A stretch of DNA of 64,000 nucleotides. Source: Clostridium sp. AN503 (GTDB taxonomy: Bacteria > Bacillota > Clostridia > Lachnospirales > Lachnospiraceae). The DNA lies in the NCBI RefSeq assembly GCF_040719375.1, contig NZ_JBFDTP010000002.1, positions 372,001 to 436,000 of the forward strand, read 5' to 3'. Shown in pieces: positions 1 through 8,160 of the stretch (positions are counted from its first letter, which is position 1; every line of letters starts with the position of its first letter). The notes below the pieces were generated by a model. It made no database searches, was not told where the DNA came from, and saw nothing but the letters and a program-made list of their open reading frames with translations. A program made the translations under genes and the position numbers.

Positions 1-13
1 GGGAGGAAAAATC

Positions 14-907
14 ATGGAATTGAATCAGCTTAGGTATCTGGTCAAATTGAGTGAGATCCAGAACTTTTCAAAGGCAGCGGAGGCGCTCTATATAACACAG
101 CCGACGCTGTCGCAGCAGATTGGGCGGCTGGAGGAAGAGTTGGGTGTGAAGTTCTTTGAGCGGACGACCAGAAGCGTGGTGCTGACGGAGATTGGAAGTA
201 ACTGTGCTGCCTGTGCGAAGGCCGCTTTAGAGCGCATTGACGACATGGTGTCGGCGGCAGAGAAGTATAAGCGGTCGGAGAATACGGAGCTGTTGGCGGG
301 AATCCTGACAGTGCTACCGCAGATTGGTATCACGGATATCATTGCGGATTTTCGCGAAAAACGCCCGGAAACGAAAATAGAGCTGATGTTTGGATGGAGC
401 GCGGATTTGATCGAGATGCTGCTTCAGAAAAAGCTGGATATCATCATATCCAATGTGTATTTTGAGGAGATGAAGAACAAGCAGGAGAGGCTTAACATAG
501 TTCCGTTCCTGGAGGACAGGCTGGTTGTGGTCGTGAGCAATAGAAGTCCTTATGCGGACAGGGATGAGATTGCGCTGCAGGAGTTTGTTCAGGAGCGGTT
601 TTGGGTGGTGGACCCCAATTCCAGTGTAAAAATTGCTGTGGAGAGGAAGATCCAGGAGAGCGGGTATCCGATGCCGGAGTTTAAGAATTGCCACAGTATG
701 GCCAGTGTGATGAAAATGGTGGCGTCCAATTTAGGTGTTTCGGTCATCTCCTCCAATGTGGCGAAGGAGTACCTTCTGCCGGAAGTCAGGATCGTGCCGA
801 TCGTTCCGCGCATAAAAACTTCCACGGCGATCATTACGCTGAAAGACGGGAATGAATCCCGGAGAGTGAAGGACTTTAAAGAATTTTTTCTGAATTCCAT
901 ATCGTAA
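14..907 (+). CDS. LysR-family transcriptional regulator
   Basis: A 297-residue protein with the LysR layout: an N-terminal winged HTH (about residues 1-60, with the typical AAEALYITQPTLSQQI helix pair) and a C-terminal effector-binding domain (about 90-295). The start follows a GGGAGGAAAA ribosome site at 1-10. It lies just upstream of, and on the same strand as, an EPSP-synthase-like gene and a TAXI TRAP transporter, so it probably controls them in response to the transported acid or a metabolite of it. The effector cannot be read from sequence. Family assignment is firm; the target is inferred from position. Confidence 0.93.
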   Translation: MELNQLRYLVKLSEIQNFSKAAEALYITQPTLSQQIGRLEEELGVKFFERTTRSVVLTEIGSNCAACAKAALERIDDMVSAAEKYKRSENTELLAGILTVLPQIGITDIIADFREKRPETKIELMFGWSADLIEMLLQKKLDIIISNVYFEEMKNKQERLNIVPFLEDRLVVVVSNRSPYADRDEIALQEFVQERFWVVDPNSSVKIAVERKIQESGYPMPEFKNCHSMASVMKMVASNLGVSVISSNVAKEYLLPEVRIVPIVPRIKTSTAIITLKDGNESRRVKDFKEFFLNSIS

Positions 908-947
908 AATTCATCTCCAGCTTGTGCACGGCATGTGAAAAAGACGG

Positions 948-970
948 ATTTATAGATACAGTCTATAAAT
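948..970. promoter_or_regulatory. 9-bp inverted repeat, candidate LysR-type operator
   Basis: ATTTATAGA (948-956) and TCTATAAAT (962-970) are perfect inverted repeats separated by 5 bases. The core ATAGA-N5-TCTAT fits the T-N11-A pattern of LysR boxes. It sits between the LysR gene and the EPSP-synthase-like gene. Binding is inferred. Confidence 0.4.
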
Positions 971-1052
971 GAATTGATAGTAACTATTTCACAATTCACA
1001 TTGCCGGATTTATACTTAAAATATAAAAAATGCACAAGACTGGAGGGGTTGT

Positions 1053-2357
1053 ATGTATTACAAAATTTCACCGGGCGGTAGTCTTTTGGGAGATGTCAGG
1101 ATTCCAGGGTCCAAGTCCGGCACAGCCAGGGGACTGATCATCGGTACGCTGGCGGAGGGGGTCTCACGTATCCAGAATCCCATGCCCGGAATTGACAGCT
1201 ATTCGATCGCGGACTGCTGCCGGGCGCTTGGCGCAAAGATCGATACGGACAATGAGAAGGAGTGGATCGTAGAAGGAGTGGGGCTTGAGAATCTGAAGGT
1301 GCCGTCCTGTGTCCTGGATGTGGGAAATTCCGGGACTGGATATTATTTCCTCACAACCCTGGCGGCGATGATCCCGGGGAAATCTGTAGTGACCGGGGAT
1401 TATCAGATCTGCTACCGGCCCATAGCCCCCCTTTTAAAAGCGATCAGGGAGCTTGGCGGCAGTGTGGTTTCGAGCCGTGGCAATGAGCTGGCGCCGCTTA
1501 TGGTGGAAGGCCCGATGGAAGGCGGTCATACGGTCCTTATGCCGGGAGAGAATGTGCAGTGGTCAATCGGGCTGATGGTGTGCTGTCCGCTCCTGAAAGG
1601 CGACACAGTCATAAAGTTCCACAATCTTGGCGAGCGTCCTTATGCGGCGCTGACCATGGACTGGATGAAGGCTGCTGGTGTGGAGATCATCAATCATGAT
1701 TACGAGGATTTCGTGATACCTGGCGGACAGGTTTACCATCCGTTCACGAAAAAAGCGCCGTCAGACTGGTGCGGGGCGTCCTATCCGATGGTGGCGGCAG
1801 CCATCACAGAAGGCTCAAGGATACGGCTCCTGGATATGGATATCCATGATTTCCAGGGGGAAAAGATGTACGTGGACATTATCAATCAGATGGGCGGGCA
1901 TGTGGAAGTGTTAAATGACGGGGCGGACGGTGTGATCGTGGAAGGCGGACATGAGCTGCACGGGATCGAGATTGACTGCAAAAATACGCCGGACGCCATT
2001 CCTGCGCTGGCGGTCCTGGGATGTTATGCACAGGGCAGGACCGTTCTTAAAAATATCCAGGCATGCCGCATGAAAGAAACGGACCGGTGTAAAACCATTG
2101 TGGAGGAACTGACCAAGATGGGAGGCAGGTTTGAGGAATATGAGGACAGTCTGGTGATCCATCACAGTAAATTACATGGAGCGACGTTGAGCGGGCATCA
2201 CGACCACCGGATCGTCATGGCGTCAACCTGCGCGGCGCTGATGGCTGACGGAGAGACTCTGATTGATTCGGCAGAACATGTGGGAGTGTCATTCCCAAGA
2301 TTTTATGAGGAGATGACCGGAATTGGAGCAGATATCAGACGGCTGGTGGAAAAATAG
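1053..2357 (+). CDS. EPSP-synthase-like (AroA-family) carboxyvinyltransferase, divergent
   Basis: A 434-residue protein of the EPSP synthase fold. Recognisable blocks are PGSKS near residue 20, GNSGT, YRPIAPL, PDAIPALAVL, KETDR and HDHRIVMAS. Compared with E. coli AroA, K22, S23, R27, N94, R124, Q171, D313, E341, R344, H385 and R386 appear kept. R100 of NAGTAMR is a Tyr (GNSGTGYYFL), the SSQ pair is NVQ, and K411 of the AKTFP block is Val (GVSFP). It lies 18 bases before a TAXI TRAP transporter lipoprotein, not in a shikimate operon. It may be a specialised paralog acting on another alcohol, or a weak AroA. Start: ATG after TGGAGGGG. Confidence 0.75.
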   Translation: MYYKISPGGSLLGDVRIPGSKSGTARGLIIGTLAEGVSRIQNPMPGIDSYSIADCCRALGAKIDTDNEKEWIVEGVGLENLKVPSCVLDVGNSGTGYYFLTTLAAMIPGKSVVTGDYQICYRPIAPLLKAIRELGGSVVSSRGNELAPLMVEGPMEGGHTVLMPGENVQWSIGLMVCCPLLKGDTVIKFHNLGERPYAALTMDWMKAAGVEIINHDYEDFVIPGGQVYHPFTKKAPSDWCGASYPMVAAAITEGSRIRLLDMDIHDFQGEKMYVDIINQMGGHVEVLNDGADGVIVEGGHELHGIEIDCKNTPDAIPALAVLGCYAQGRTVLKNIQACRMKETDRCKTIVEELTKMGGRFEEYEDSLVIHHSKLHGATLSGHHDHRIVMASTCAALMADGETLIDSAEHVGVSFPRFYEEMTGIGADIRRLVEK

Positions 2358-2375
2358 TCAGAAGGGAGTTTCATT

Positions 2376-3461
2376 ATGATAAAAAGAATTATAGCAGGTA
2401 TTTTGGTTACAACCATGTGCATCAGTATGACGGCGTGCGGAGGCAGCAGCGGACAGAAACCAGCGGCGCAGGATACGGCGGCGCAGTCAGGGGCACAGGC
2501 AGGCAGCTCCGGTGGAGAAGCTTCGGGGACTGGATCTGCAGGGGCAGAGAAATCCGGCTCCATAAAGCGGATCACGATCGGGACGGCAGGAACCGCAGGA
2601 GCGCTGTATCCCATGGGGGTTGCCATGGCCCAGACTATCACGGATCACGTAGATGGGATCGCGGCTACGGGTGAATCCACCGCTGCATCCATCGAGAACT
2701 TAAGGAATATGCATCAGGGTGCAATGGAACTGGGCATATCCCAGACTGAGGTGGCTTCCTTTGCCTATTATGGGCAGCGGGACTATGAGGGAGAGGCCTA
2801 TGAGGACATCCGGGCATTATTTTCCACCATTTACAATTACCTTCAGGTATTCACACTGGAGGGAAGCGGGATTGAGAGCATAGCGGACCTGGAGGGCAAG
2901 ACGGTCAGCATGGGGGCAGCGGGAAGCGGCGGAGAAATGGCGGCCCGTGCGCTGCTTGCTGTGTACGGCCTGGATTATGACAGCGTGGACGCCCAGTTCA
3001 TGGGGGAATCTGACGGTGTTACTGCACTGAAGGACGGCAAGATCGATGCAATGATAGCCACCAACCCGATTGGTTCAGCGAGCCTTACAGAGCTGACTAC
3101 ATCTGCTGACGCAAAGCTTCTTCCGATCGACAATGATGCATTTTATGAGGCATATCCTGCCTATACAAAATACACAGTACCTGGAAATACCTATACAGGG
3201 ATAGAAGAGGATGTGATAATCCCCAAATCCCGGATCATCATGTGCACCTCCACCAATTCCGGTCTGACGGATGACGAGGTATATGAGATCGTGAAAGCGG
3301 TCTGGGAAAACCGTGCGGAGTGGAGTGAGAGCGCAAAATCCGTTTCCACTCAGGCGGTTCTTGAAACGGCTCTGGAGGAGATCGATATCCCGCTCCATCC
3401 GGGAGCGGTCCGTTATTTCGAAGAAAAAGGGATGGAGATCCCGGATAAGCTGAAAAAATAG
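2376..3461 (+). CDS. TAXI-family TRAP transporter solute-binding lipoprotein
   Basis: A 361-residue binding protein. The signal peptide ends in a lipobox (SMTAC, Cys21) and is followed by a Ser/Gly/Ala-rich linker of about 35 residues. The mature domain opens with ITIGTAGTAGALYPMG, the typical TAXI start, and contains GKTVSMGAAGSGGE. It should sit on the outer face of the membrane and deliver a carboxylate to the fused permease encoded next. It is spaced 18 bases after the EPSP-synthase-like gene. Substrate unknown; TAXI systems commonly take dicarboxylates or glutamate. Confidence 0.9.
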   Translation: MIKRIIAGILVTTMCISMTACGGSSGQKPAAQDTAAQSGAQAGSSGGEASGTGSAGAEKSGSIKRITIGTAGTAGALYPMGVAMAQTITDHVDGIAATGESTAASIENLRNMHQGAMELGISQTEVASFAYYGQRDYEGEAYEDIRALFSTIYNYLQVFTLEGSGIESIADLEGKTVSMGAAGSGGEMAARALLAVYGLDYDSVDAQFMGESDGVTALKDGKIDAMIATNPIGSASLTELTTSADAKLLPIDNDAFYEAYPAYTKYTVPGNTYTGIEEDVIIPKSRIIMCTSTNSGLTDDEVYEIVKAVWENRAEWSESAKSVSTQAVLETALEEIDIPLHPGAVRYFEEKGMEIPDKLKK

Positions 3462-3503
3462 CAGAAATCGGGGTACCCTTTGCAGGCGATAGGAGGAGAG
3501 AGC

Positions 3504-5402
3504 ATGGATCCGGCGGGTAAAAAGATACAAAAATGTTTGGTATTGTTACTTTCGTTAAGTTGTCTGGTGGTATCTCTGTTTCACATTTATGTGGCATGGG
3601 ATTCGTCCATCAGCGTGGCGCAGCAGAGGGTGCTCCATGTGTTTTTGATGCTCTTTCTCTATTTTCTGTCCCAGACGGTGCAGTATATAGAGAAAGACAA
3701 ACGATGGAGCGCCGCAGCGCACCTTATCTTTACTGTAGTAATCATTGTGGTGGGGATTTATTTTGTAAAGAATACCACGTTGGCGGCTCTGGCAAAGCGG
3801 GGGATCTCCGGTGCGGACAAGACGGATATTGTGATGGGCTGTATCATGGTCGCGGCAATCCTGTTTATTGCGTGCAGGACGGTCGGATGGGCGCTCACGG
3901 TCCTGTCAGTGATCTTCATAGCCTATGCCCTGCTTGGCCCGTATATGCCGGACCTGATTGCGCATAAGGGCTACCGGATCCCCTACATCATAAGCTATGT
4001 GGCATGGACGACGGAATCCGTGTTCGGCTCCTGCATTGGCGCGTGTGTTTCTTTTGTGGCGCTTTACATTGTGTTCGGAGAACTGCTTGACAAGTTCGGT
4101 GCGGGACAGTTCTTTATTGATATCGCCTATGCTCTCACCGGGAGGATGAAGGGGGGACCGGCGGAGGCGTCCGTCGTTTCCAGCGCTCTGATGGGGTCGA
4201 TCAACGGCAGTGCGGTGGCCAATGTGGTCACCACGGGCACGTTTACGATCCCGCTGATGAAAAAAGTCGGCTATAAACCGGAGTTTGCGGGAGCGGTGGA
4301 AGCCGTGGCGTCCACCGGGGGCCAGCTGCTTCCTCCGGTCATGGGGGCAGCCGCGTTTGTGATGGCGGATATGACAGGGATTCCCTATTCTCAGATCATC
4401 ATTGCGGCGATCATTCCCGGTATCCTCTATTACATAAGCCTGGGGGTATCGGTATATTTGGAGGCAGATAAAGGGAATATGACGGCGGAGGATCCATCCC
4501 GGCTTCCGCAGGTGAAACGTGTCCTGCAGGGCGGATGGTACTATGCGATCCCGATCGTTGTCCTGATCGCTGCGCTGATGGGCTTCGGTCTGTCGGCAAA
4601 CTATTCAGCTATCTTTGCGATCCTCTCCCTGCTGGTGATCGGAATAGGGAAATGCCTGCTCCGGGAGAAGCGGTTTCCCTTAAGAGAGCTTTACAATGCC
4701 CTGGTCAGTGCGGCAAAGACCACCATACCGGTGTCCATCGCCTGTGCCTGCGCGGGGATCGTGATCGGTATCGTGAGCATGACGGGGATCGGAGTGAAAT
4801 TCACCAGCATCGTGTTCCGTGTATCCGGCGGAAACCTGTTCTTTATGCTGCTCATGATCATGCTGGCATGCATTGTTATGGGGATGGAACTGCCGTCTAC
4901 CGCTGCGTACATTATCGCAGCCAGTATCGGCGCGCCGGCATTGGTGGAGGCGGGGATTCCTCTGATCGCAGCCCATCTGTTTGTGTTCTATTTTGCGATC
5001 ATGTCCTTTATCACGCCGCCGGTAGCCATGTCCGCCTATGCAGCGTCAGGGATCGCGGGCAGCAGCTCGGCAAAGACCGGCTGGCTTGCATTTATGCTGG
5101 GCCTGCCCGGATTTATTATCCCGTTTATCTATGTCTACAGGCCGGCGCTGCTGATCATTGATACGCCGGTACTGGATACAGTCGTTGTGGCGGTATTTAC
5201 CACGCTTTCGGTTGTCGTGATATCTGTTGCGGTCATTGGATGGTTTAAGCGAAAGCTGACTCTGGCGGAGCGGGCAGTTCTGTCCGCGGCAGCCGTGCTC
5301 ATGGCGATGCCGCACCTGGTATTTAACCTGGCGGGAGCAGCCGCAGCGGGAATAGTGGCTGGCTACATCATTTTTAAAAACAAAAACACAGTTTCTTCAT
5401 AA
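3504..5402 (+). CDS. TRAP transporter fused permease (4TM-12TM type)
   Basis: A 632-residue integral membrane protein combining the small DctQ-like and large DctM-like subunits, the usual arrangement for TAXI systems. The first four hydrophobic segments fall in about residues 10-160. The large subunit carries ASVVSSALMGSINGSAVANV and STGGQLLPPVMGAAAF, typical of the DctM pore region. The start is the ATG at 3504, preceded by AGGAGGAGAG; an in-frame TTG at 3480 has no such site and is less likely. It pairs with the upstream lipoprotein to form a sodium-driven importer. Confidence 0.92.
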   Translation: MDPAGKKIQKCLVLLLSLSCLVVSLFHIYVAWDSSISVAQQRVLHVFLMLFLYFLSQTVQYIEKDKRWSAAAHLIFTVVIIVVGIYFVKNTTLAALAKRGISGADKTDIVMGCIMVAAILFIACRTVGWALTVLSVIFIAYALLGPYMPDLIAHKGYRIPYIISYVAWTTESVFGSCIGACVSFVALYIVFGELLDKFGAGQFFIDIAYALTGRMKGGPAEASVVSSALMGSINGSAVANVVTTGTFTIPLMKKVGYKPEFAGAVEAVASTGGQLLPPVMGAAAFVMADMTGIPYSQIIIAAIIPGILYYISLGVSVYLEADKGNMTAEDPSRLPQVKRVLQGGWYYAIPIVVLIAALMGFGLSANYSAIFAILSLLVIGIGKCLLREKRFPLRELYNALVSAAKTTIPVSIACACAGIVIGIVSMTGIGVKFTSIVFRVSGGNLFFMLLMIMLACIVMGMELPSTAAYIIAASIGAPALVEAGIPLIAAHLFVFYFAIMSFITPPVAMSAYAASGIAGSSSAKTGWLAFMLGLPGFIIPFIYVYRPALLIIDTPVLDTVVVAVFTTLSVVVISVAVIGWFKRKLTLAERAVLSAAAVLMAMPHLVFNLAGAAAAGIVAGYIIFKNKNTVSS

Positions 5403-5457
5403 TTTCCCTGTATAATACAAATGATAAAAGCCACGGTTTTTTGGGGAGAGGTGACGG

Positions 5458-6366
5458 ATGAATACAGGGAAATGGTTTCAGGATTTGATGAGCGGCGGCA
5501 GGCTGATGGGGGTATGCCTAACAGCAGCCGCATTGTCGGCAGCCGTATTTTTCACTACAGCCGCCGGAGTTGCGGAGGTCATGGTATTCTCCGCCTACGC
5601 GTCGGATAAAGCGGTGGAGCAGGTGTATTTAGGCGCGCCGCAGCATGTGTGGTGGGAGACGGACACGATGGGAAAATGGTCGTCTGTCAGCAAAGCGCAC
5701 GAGTATCAGGTGAAGCTCTATATTGCGGATTCTGTGAGCCGGAACGAAGAGAACTGGAAGTACATTGATTTTAATGATGAGGATATGCTGGAAGCAGAGT
5801 GTGTGATGACAAAGCGGACGTCGGAGCTGAGCTGCGATTTCACCAATTATATGAACGATCTGCACTCTTACTTTTTCGTGGTGCGGGCGACCCCGAAGGT
5901 GAGCGAGCAGGCGTATGTGTCTGCCGGTGAGTGGGTGGCTTCCCCGGATGTGGATTTTCGTGAGAAACAGGTCCAGGGCATCACGGAAGGGAAATGGCGC
6001 AATTATCTGGAGGGCAGTAAGTATGAGGACGGCGACGGGAATTTCCTGCCGGGCGGCTGGCATCTGATCCGGGGAAGCTGGTATCTGCTGGATGCAGACG
6101 GATACCGGCTGGACGGCTGGCAGACCGTGGATGGAGACCGCTATTATCTGGGAGAGACGGGCCAGATGGCCACAGGCTGGTTTGTGTGGGACGGAAACTG
6201 GTATTATGCAGATCAGAGCGGCAGGATGCAGACAGGCTGGGTGATGGATCAGCCGGGGAAATACTATTATCTCAATGAAGATGGTATCATGGCTCACAAT
6301 GTGGTGGTGGACGGATACTGGCTGGATGACAGCGGGCAAGCCTCAATGGATGAAAAAATAAGTTGA
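5458..6366 (+). CDS. Cell-wall/choline-binding-repeat surface protein
   Basis: A 302-residue exported protein. An N-terminal hydrophobic segment (about residues 17-45) acts as signal or anchor. A middle domain of about 130 residues was not recognised. The C-terminal 100 residues hold about four Trp/Tyr-rich repeats of the choline-binding type (for example GWFVWDGNWYYADQSGRMQTG). The repeats suggest binding to teichoic acid or polysaccharide at the cell surface. It follows the TRAP permease by 55 bases but may have its own promoter. Its TGA stop overlaps the -35 box of the RNA promoter downstream. Confidence 0.85.
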   Translation: MNTGKWFQDLMSGGRLMGVCLTAAALSAAVFFTTAAGVAEVMVFSAYASDKAVEQVYLGAPQHVWWETDTMGKWSSVSKAHEYQVKLYIADSVSRNEENWKYIDFNDEDMLEAECVMTKRTSELSCDFTNYMNDLHSYFFVVRATPKVSEQAYVSAGEWVASPDVDFREKQVQGITEGKWRNYLEGSKYEDGDGNFLPGGWHLIRGSWYLLDADGYRLDGWQTVDGDRYYLGETGQMATGWFVWDGNWYYADQSGRMQTGWVMDQPGKYYYLNEDGIMAHNVVVDGYWLDDSGQASMDEKIS

Positions 6367-6390
6367 TTTTTTAGTGTAATCGGATATAAT
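6363..6390 (+). promoter_or_regulatory. Sigma-A promoter driving the pseudoknot RNA
   Basis: TTGATT (6363-6368) and a perfect TATAAT (6385-6390) with a 16-base spacer. Transcription should start near 6397, just ahead of the structured repeats. The -35 box overlaps the stop codon of the preceding surface-protein gene. Confidence 0.75.
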
Positions 6391-6396
6391 ATAAGT

Positions 6397-6599
6397 AGAG
6401 CAGTAATGCCTCGATGTGAGAGCATCGTAAAAAGTTGTGCTGCAGATGGAGCAGGTTAAATGTCCATTTCGTTAGATGCCTTAACTGGGCATCGAGCCTG
6501 GCAGCTTGGATAAAGTTGTAGTCCACGTGGGGGACTTAATGATTTCCACGTCGTTATGGGTATCTTAACTGGATGCCGAGGCTGACAACCAGCATAAAA
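6397..6599 (+). ncRNA. Tandem pseudoknot RNA, candidate type III antitoxin RNA
   Basis: A leader hairpin (CGATG 6412-6416 with CATCG 6423-6427) is followed by two composite units of about 81-85 bases (6434-6514 and 6515-6599), each running from GTTGT to TAAA. In unit 1, stem CTGC/GCAG (6440-6443/6451-6454) has a 7-base loop that pairs with 6463-6469, an H-type pseudoknot. In unit 2, stem AGTCC/GGACT (6520-6524/6532-6536) has a 7-base loop that pairs with 6545-6551. Both third loops are 8 bases. Each is followed at once by CGTTA and a 6-bp hairpin with the same loop TTAACTG. The stems differ in sequence but still pair, which is covariation supporting a selected RNA fold. The antitoxin role is inferred from layout. 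Confidence 0.72.
6434..6599 (+). repeat. Two tandem ~82-bp structured repeats
   Basis: Unit 1 (6434-6514) and unit 2 (6515-6599) share GTTGT at the start, CGTTA after the pseudoknot (6470-6474 and 6552-6556), the loop TTAACTG (6481-6487 and 6565-6571) and an ATAAA end. The hairpin arms are GATGCC/GGCATC in unit 1 and GGTATC/GATGCC in unit 2, so base changes are compensated. Unit 2 has an extra GCTG/CAGC hairpin (6581-6584/6590-6593). Confidence 0.75.
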
Positions 6600-6619
6600 C
6601 TCTTTTTGAAAAAATCTTT

Positions 6620-6646
6620 GAGGGGTGTGGAGACACACTCCTCTTT
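6620..6646 (+). terminator. Leaky terminator/attenuator hairpin before the toxin-like gene
   Basis: A 10-bp stem, GAGGGGTGTG (6620-6629) with CACACTCCTC (6634-6643), closes a GAGA tetraloop and is followed by only TTTA. The short U-run predicts partial termination, the arrangement known from toxIN-type loci, where it sets the RNA-to-toxin ratio. Bases 6640-6644 (CCTCT) can instead pair with the ribosome site AGAGG (6652-6656), so the two hairpins exclude each other. Confidence 0.6.
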
Positions 6647-6661
6647 ACGTTAGAGGTGCAA

Positions 6662-7300
6662 ATGGCAACAAAAATCGATAAAAAGAATGCAATACGACAA
6701 GATATTATAGATGCTGCAGAAATATATAGGGATCGTTTGGCAGGTAAAAATTTTCTTTATATATATGGAGAAGAATATTTTGAGGTTTCATTTCCAACAG
6801 ATCACTTTTTACATCTTACTGGGGTGGAAACAAGTTTATCAGCTAAGGACTTCTACAAAAATTCTAAAAAAGGAAAACTTACTGCCAGGCAGTTTTTCTT
6901 TTCAGACAGACATCCGTATGCAAATGCAAAGAAAAAACTCCCATGTTTAAAGCGTCTCCCAGAATTGACCAATGATATGGTATGCATTTTGAAAGATATG
7001 CAGACAGTATCGATTGTTTATAAAATAAGTGTCACCAATCTGGAATTTACACTTGGACTTACTGAGAATATAGATGGAAAGGGAAAGAAAATAAATGATT
7101 TATTTCTTCCTATGTCACTCAGAGTGGGAGACTCATCAGTAGCCAAAAGTAATGATGGTGAGGTTGTTGATTTTATTTTTTCAAAGGATGCGTGTGATTC
7201 CAAATATAAGGATTTGATTGTGAATGATAGAGGAAAAAACATACCAGAAAGTGTGCATCATTTAGTTGCAGATTACTTTTATGATGAGAAAACAGAATAA
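6662..7300 (+). CDS. PBECR4-like nuclease-domain protein, candidate RNase toxin
   Basis: A 212-residue protein, markedly more AT-rich than its neighbours. It resembles the PBECR4 family (phage Barnase-EndoU-ColicinE5/D-RelE-like nuclease), with a family-like core FLYIYGEEYFEVSF, HFLHLTGVETSLSAKDFY, FFFSDRHPYANAKKK and FTLGLTENIDG. His residues in HLTG and RHP are candidate catalytic residues. The start is the ATG at 6662, 5 bases after AGAGG; an in-frame GTG at 6656 overlaps that site. It lies directly downstream of the tandem pseudoknot RNA and an attenuator, as toxin genes do in type III toxin-antitoxin loci. The family was recognised by eye from memory, so the name is moderately sure. Function as a toxin is inferred. 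Confidence 0.65.
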   Translation: MATKIDKKNAIRQDIIDAAEIYRDRLAGKNFLYIYGEEYFEVSFPTDHFLHLTGVETSLSAKDFYKNSKKGKLTARQFFFSDRHPYANAKKKLPCLKRLPELTNDMVCILKDMQTVSIVYKISVTNLEFTLGLTENIDGKGKKINDLFLPMSLRVGDSSVAKSNDGEVVDFIFSKDACDSKYKDLIVNDRGKNIPESVHHLVADYFYDEKTE

Positions 7301-7318
7301 TACATAACTATGACAGAC

Positions 7319-7361
7319 GCGCGGCTGCTTCCCAAAGCTATGCACCCGCGCAGAATATTTT
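7319..7361 (+). terminator. Weak hairpin after the PBECR4-like gene
   Basis: GCGCGG (7319-7324) and CCGCGC (7346-7351) can form a 6-bp stem with a long 21-base loop, followed by AGAATATTTT. It may end the toxin-like transcript. The stem is weak. Confidence 0.35.
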
Positions 7362-7398
7362 GTCATGTACAATGAAGAAATTCAGAAGTAGTCATGTT

Positions 7399-8160
7399 TT
7401 ACAACCACACCGCCCAGTCCCCATACTCAAAGGTCCCGCTGCCATGGTGCAGCTTCCTTTCTGCCTCAAGCTTTCGGAATTCATCACGCATCCTGACAAT
7501 GATCTCAGGCTGGATGTCCAGGGAGTGATGGGCGGGGAATATTTTTGTGGCAGGCAGGGCGGCAAGCCTCTCAAGAGAACGGAGGTAGCTTTCTGGATCG
7601 GTGGAAGGATAATAGGCGAACAGGGTATCTTTGTAAACCAGATCCCCGGTAAAGAGATACCCCCGGTCCTCCTCCCAGAAACACAGGTGCCCCGGCGAAT
7701 GGCCCGGAGTGTGCAGGATGCGGATGCTGCGTCCGCCCAGGTCGATCACATCGTTGTCCTGCACAAGCTTCGAGGGCATCCCCTGGAAAAACTCGTAGGT
7801 ATCCACGTCATAGCCTTCCGGCAGGTCGCAGCGGTCAACTACCATGTCTTTGATGGTTTCCAGCGTCAAAGGAAAGGCGCCGTTTAACCAGTCCAATTCC
7901 TCTCCATGTGCATAGAAATCAGGAAAATACCGGTGTCCACCGATGTGGTCCCAGTGGATATGGGTGGCGACGGCTGTGACAGGCTTGTCTGTCAGTTTTA
8001 CTACTTCGTCATAAATATTGCAGATCCCAAGCCCGGTGTCGATCAGCAGGCTTTTGTCCGCACCGTTTAAGAGATAGCAGTGGGTCTCCTCCCAGTGCCG
8101 GTATTCGCTGATGATAAATGTGTCCTTGTCAATTTGTTCCATCGTGAACCAGTTGTTCAT
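7399..8160 (-). CDS. Metallo-beta-lactamase-fold hydrolase coupled to hydF
   Basis: A 253-residue MBL-fold protein with the full metal set: THIHWDHIGG (HxHxDH), TPGHSPGH, FTGDLVY and FPAHH, of the glyoxalase II/lactonase-like group. The start is the ATG at 8160 after GAGGAGAAAG; it overlaps the hydF stop by four bases (ATGA), so the two are translationally coupled. It is the last gene of the hydrogenase maturation operon. Its substrate is unknown. The link suggests a role in H-cluster assembly or in clearing a by-product, but it could be a passenger. Confidence 0.88.
   Translation of the reverse strand: MNNWFTMEQIDKDTFIISEYRHWEETHCYLLNGADKSLLIDTGLGICNIYDEVVKLTDKPVTAVATHIHWDHIGGHRYFPDFYAHGEELDWLNGAFPLTLETIKDMVVDRCDLPEGYDVDTYEFFQGMPSKLVQDNDVIDLGGRSIRILHTPGHSPGHLCFWEEDRGYLFTGDLVYKDTLFAYYPSTDPESYLRSLERLAALPATKIFPAHHSLDIQPEIIVRMRDEFRKLEAERKLHHGSGTFEYGDWAVWL

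Noticed and set aside
6397..6599. Tandem repeats as a CRISPR array or known tandem riboswitch
   Set aside because: The units are structured and about 82 bases with no spacer pattern. I could not match them to a known tandem aptamer (glycine, guanidine-II); a covariance search would be needed to exclude riboswitches fully.
7360..7887. Plus-strand frame of 175 codons over the MBL gene
   Set aside because: Opposite strand to a motif-complete MBL enzyme; no ribosome site or family features.
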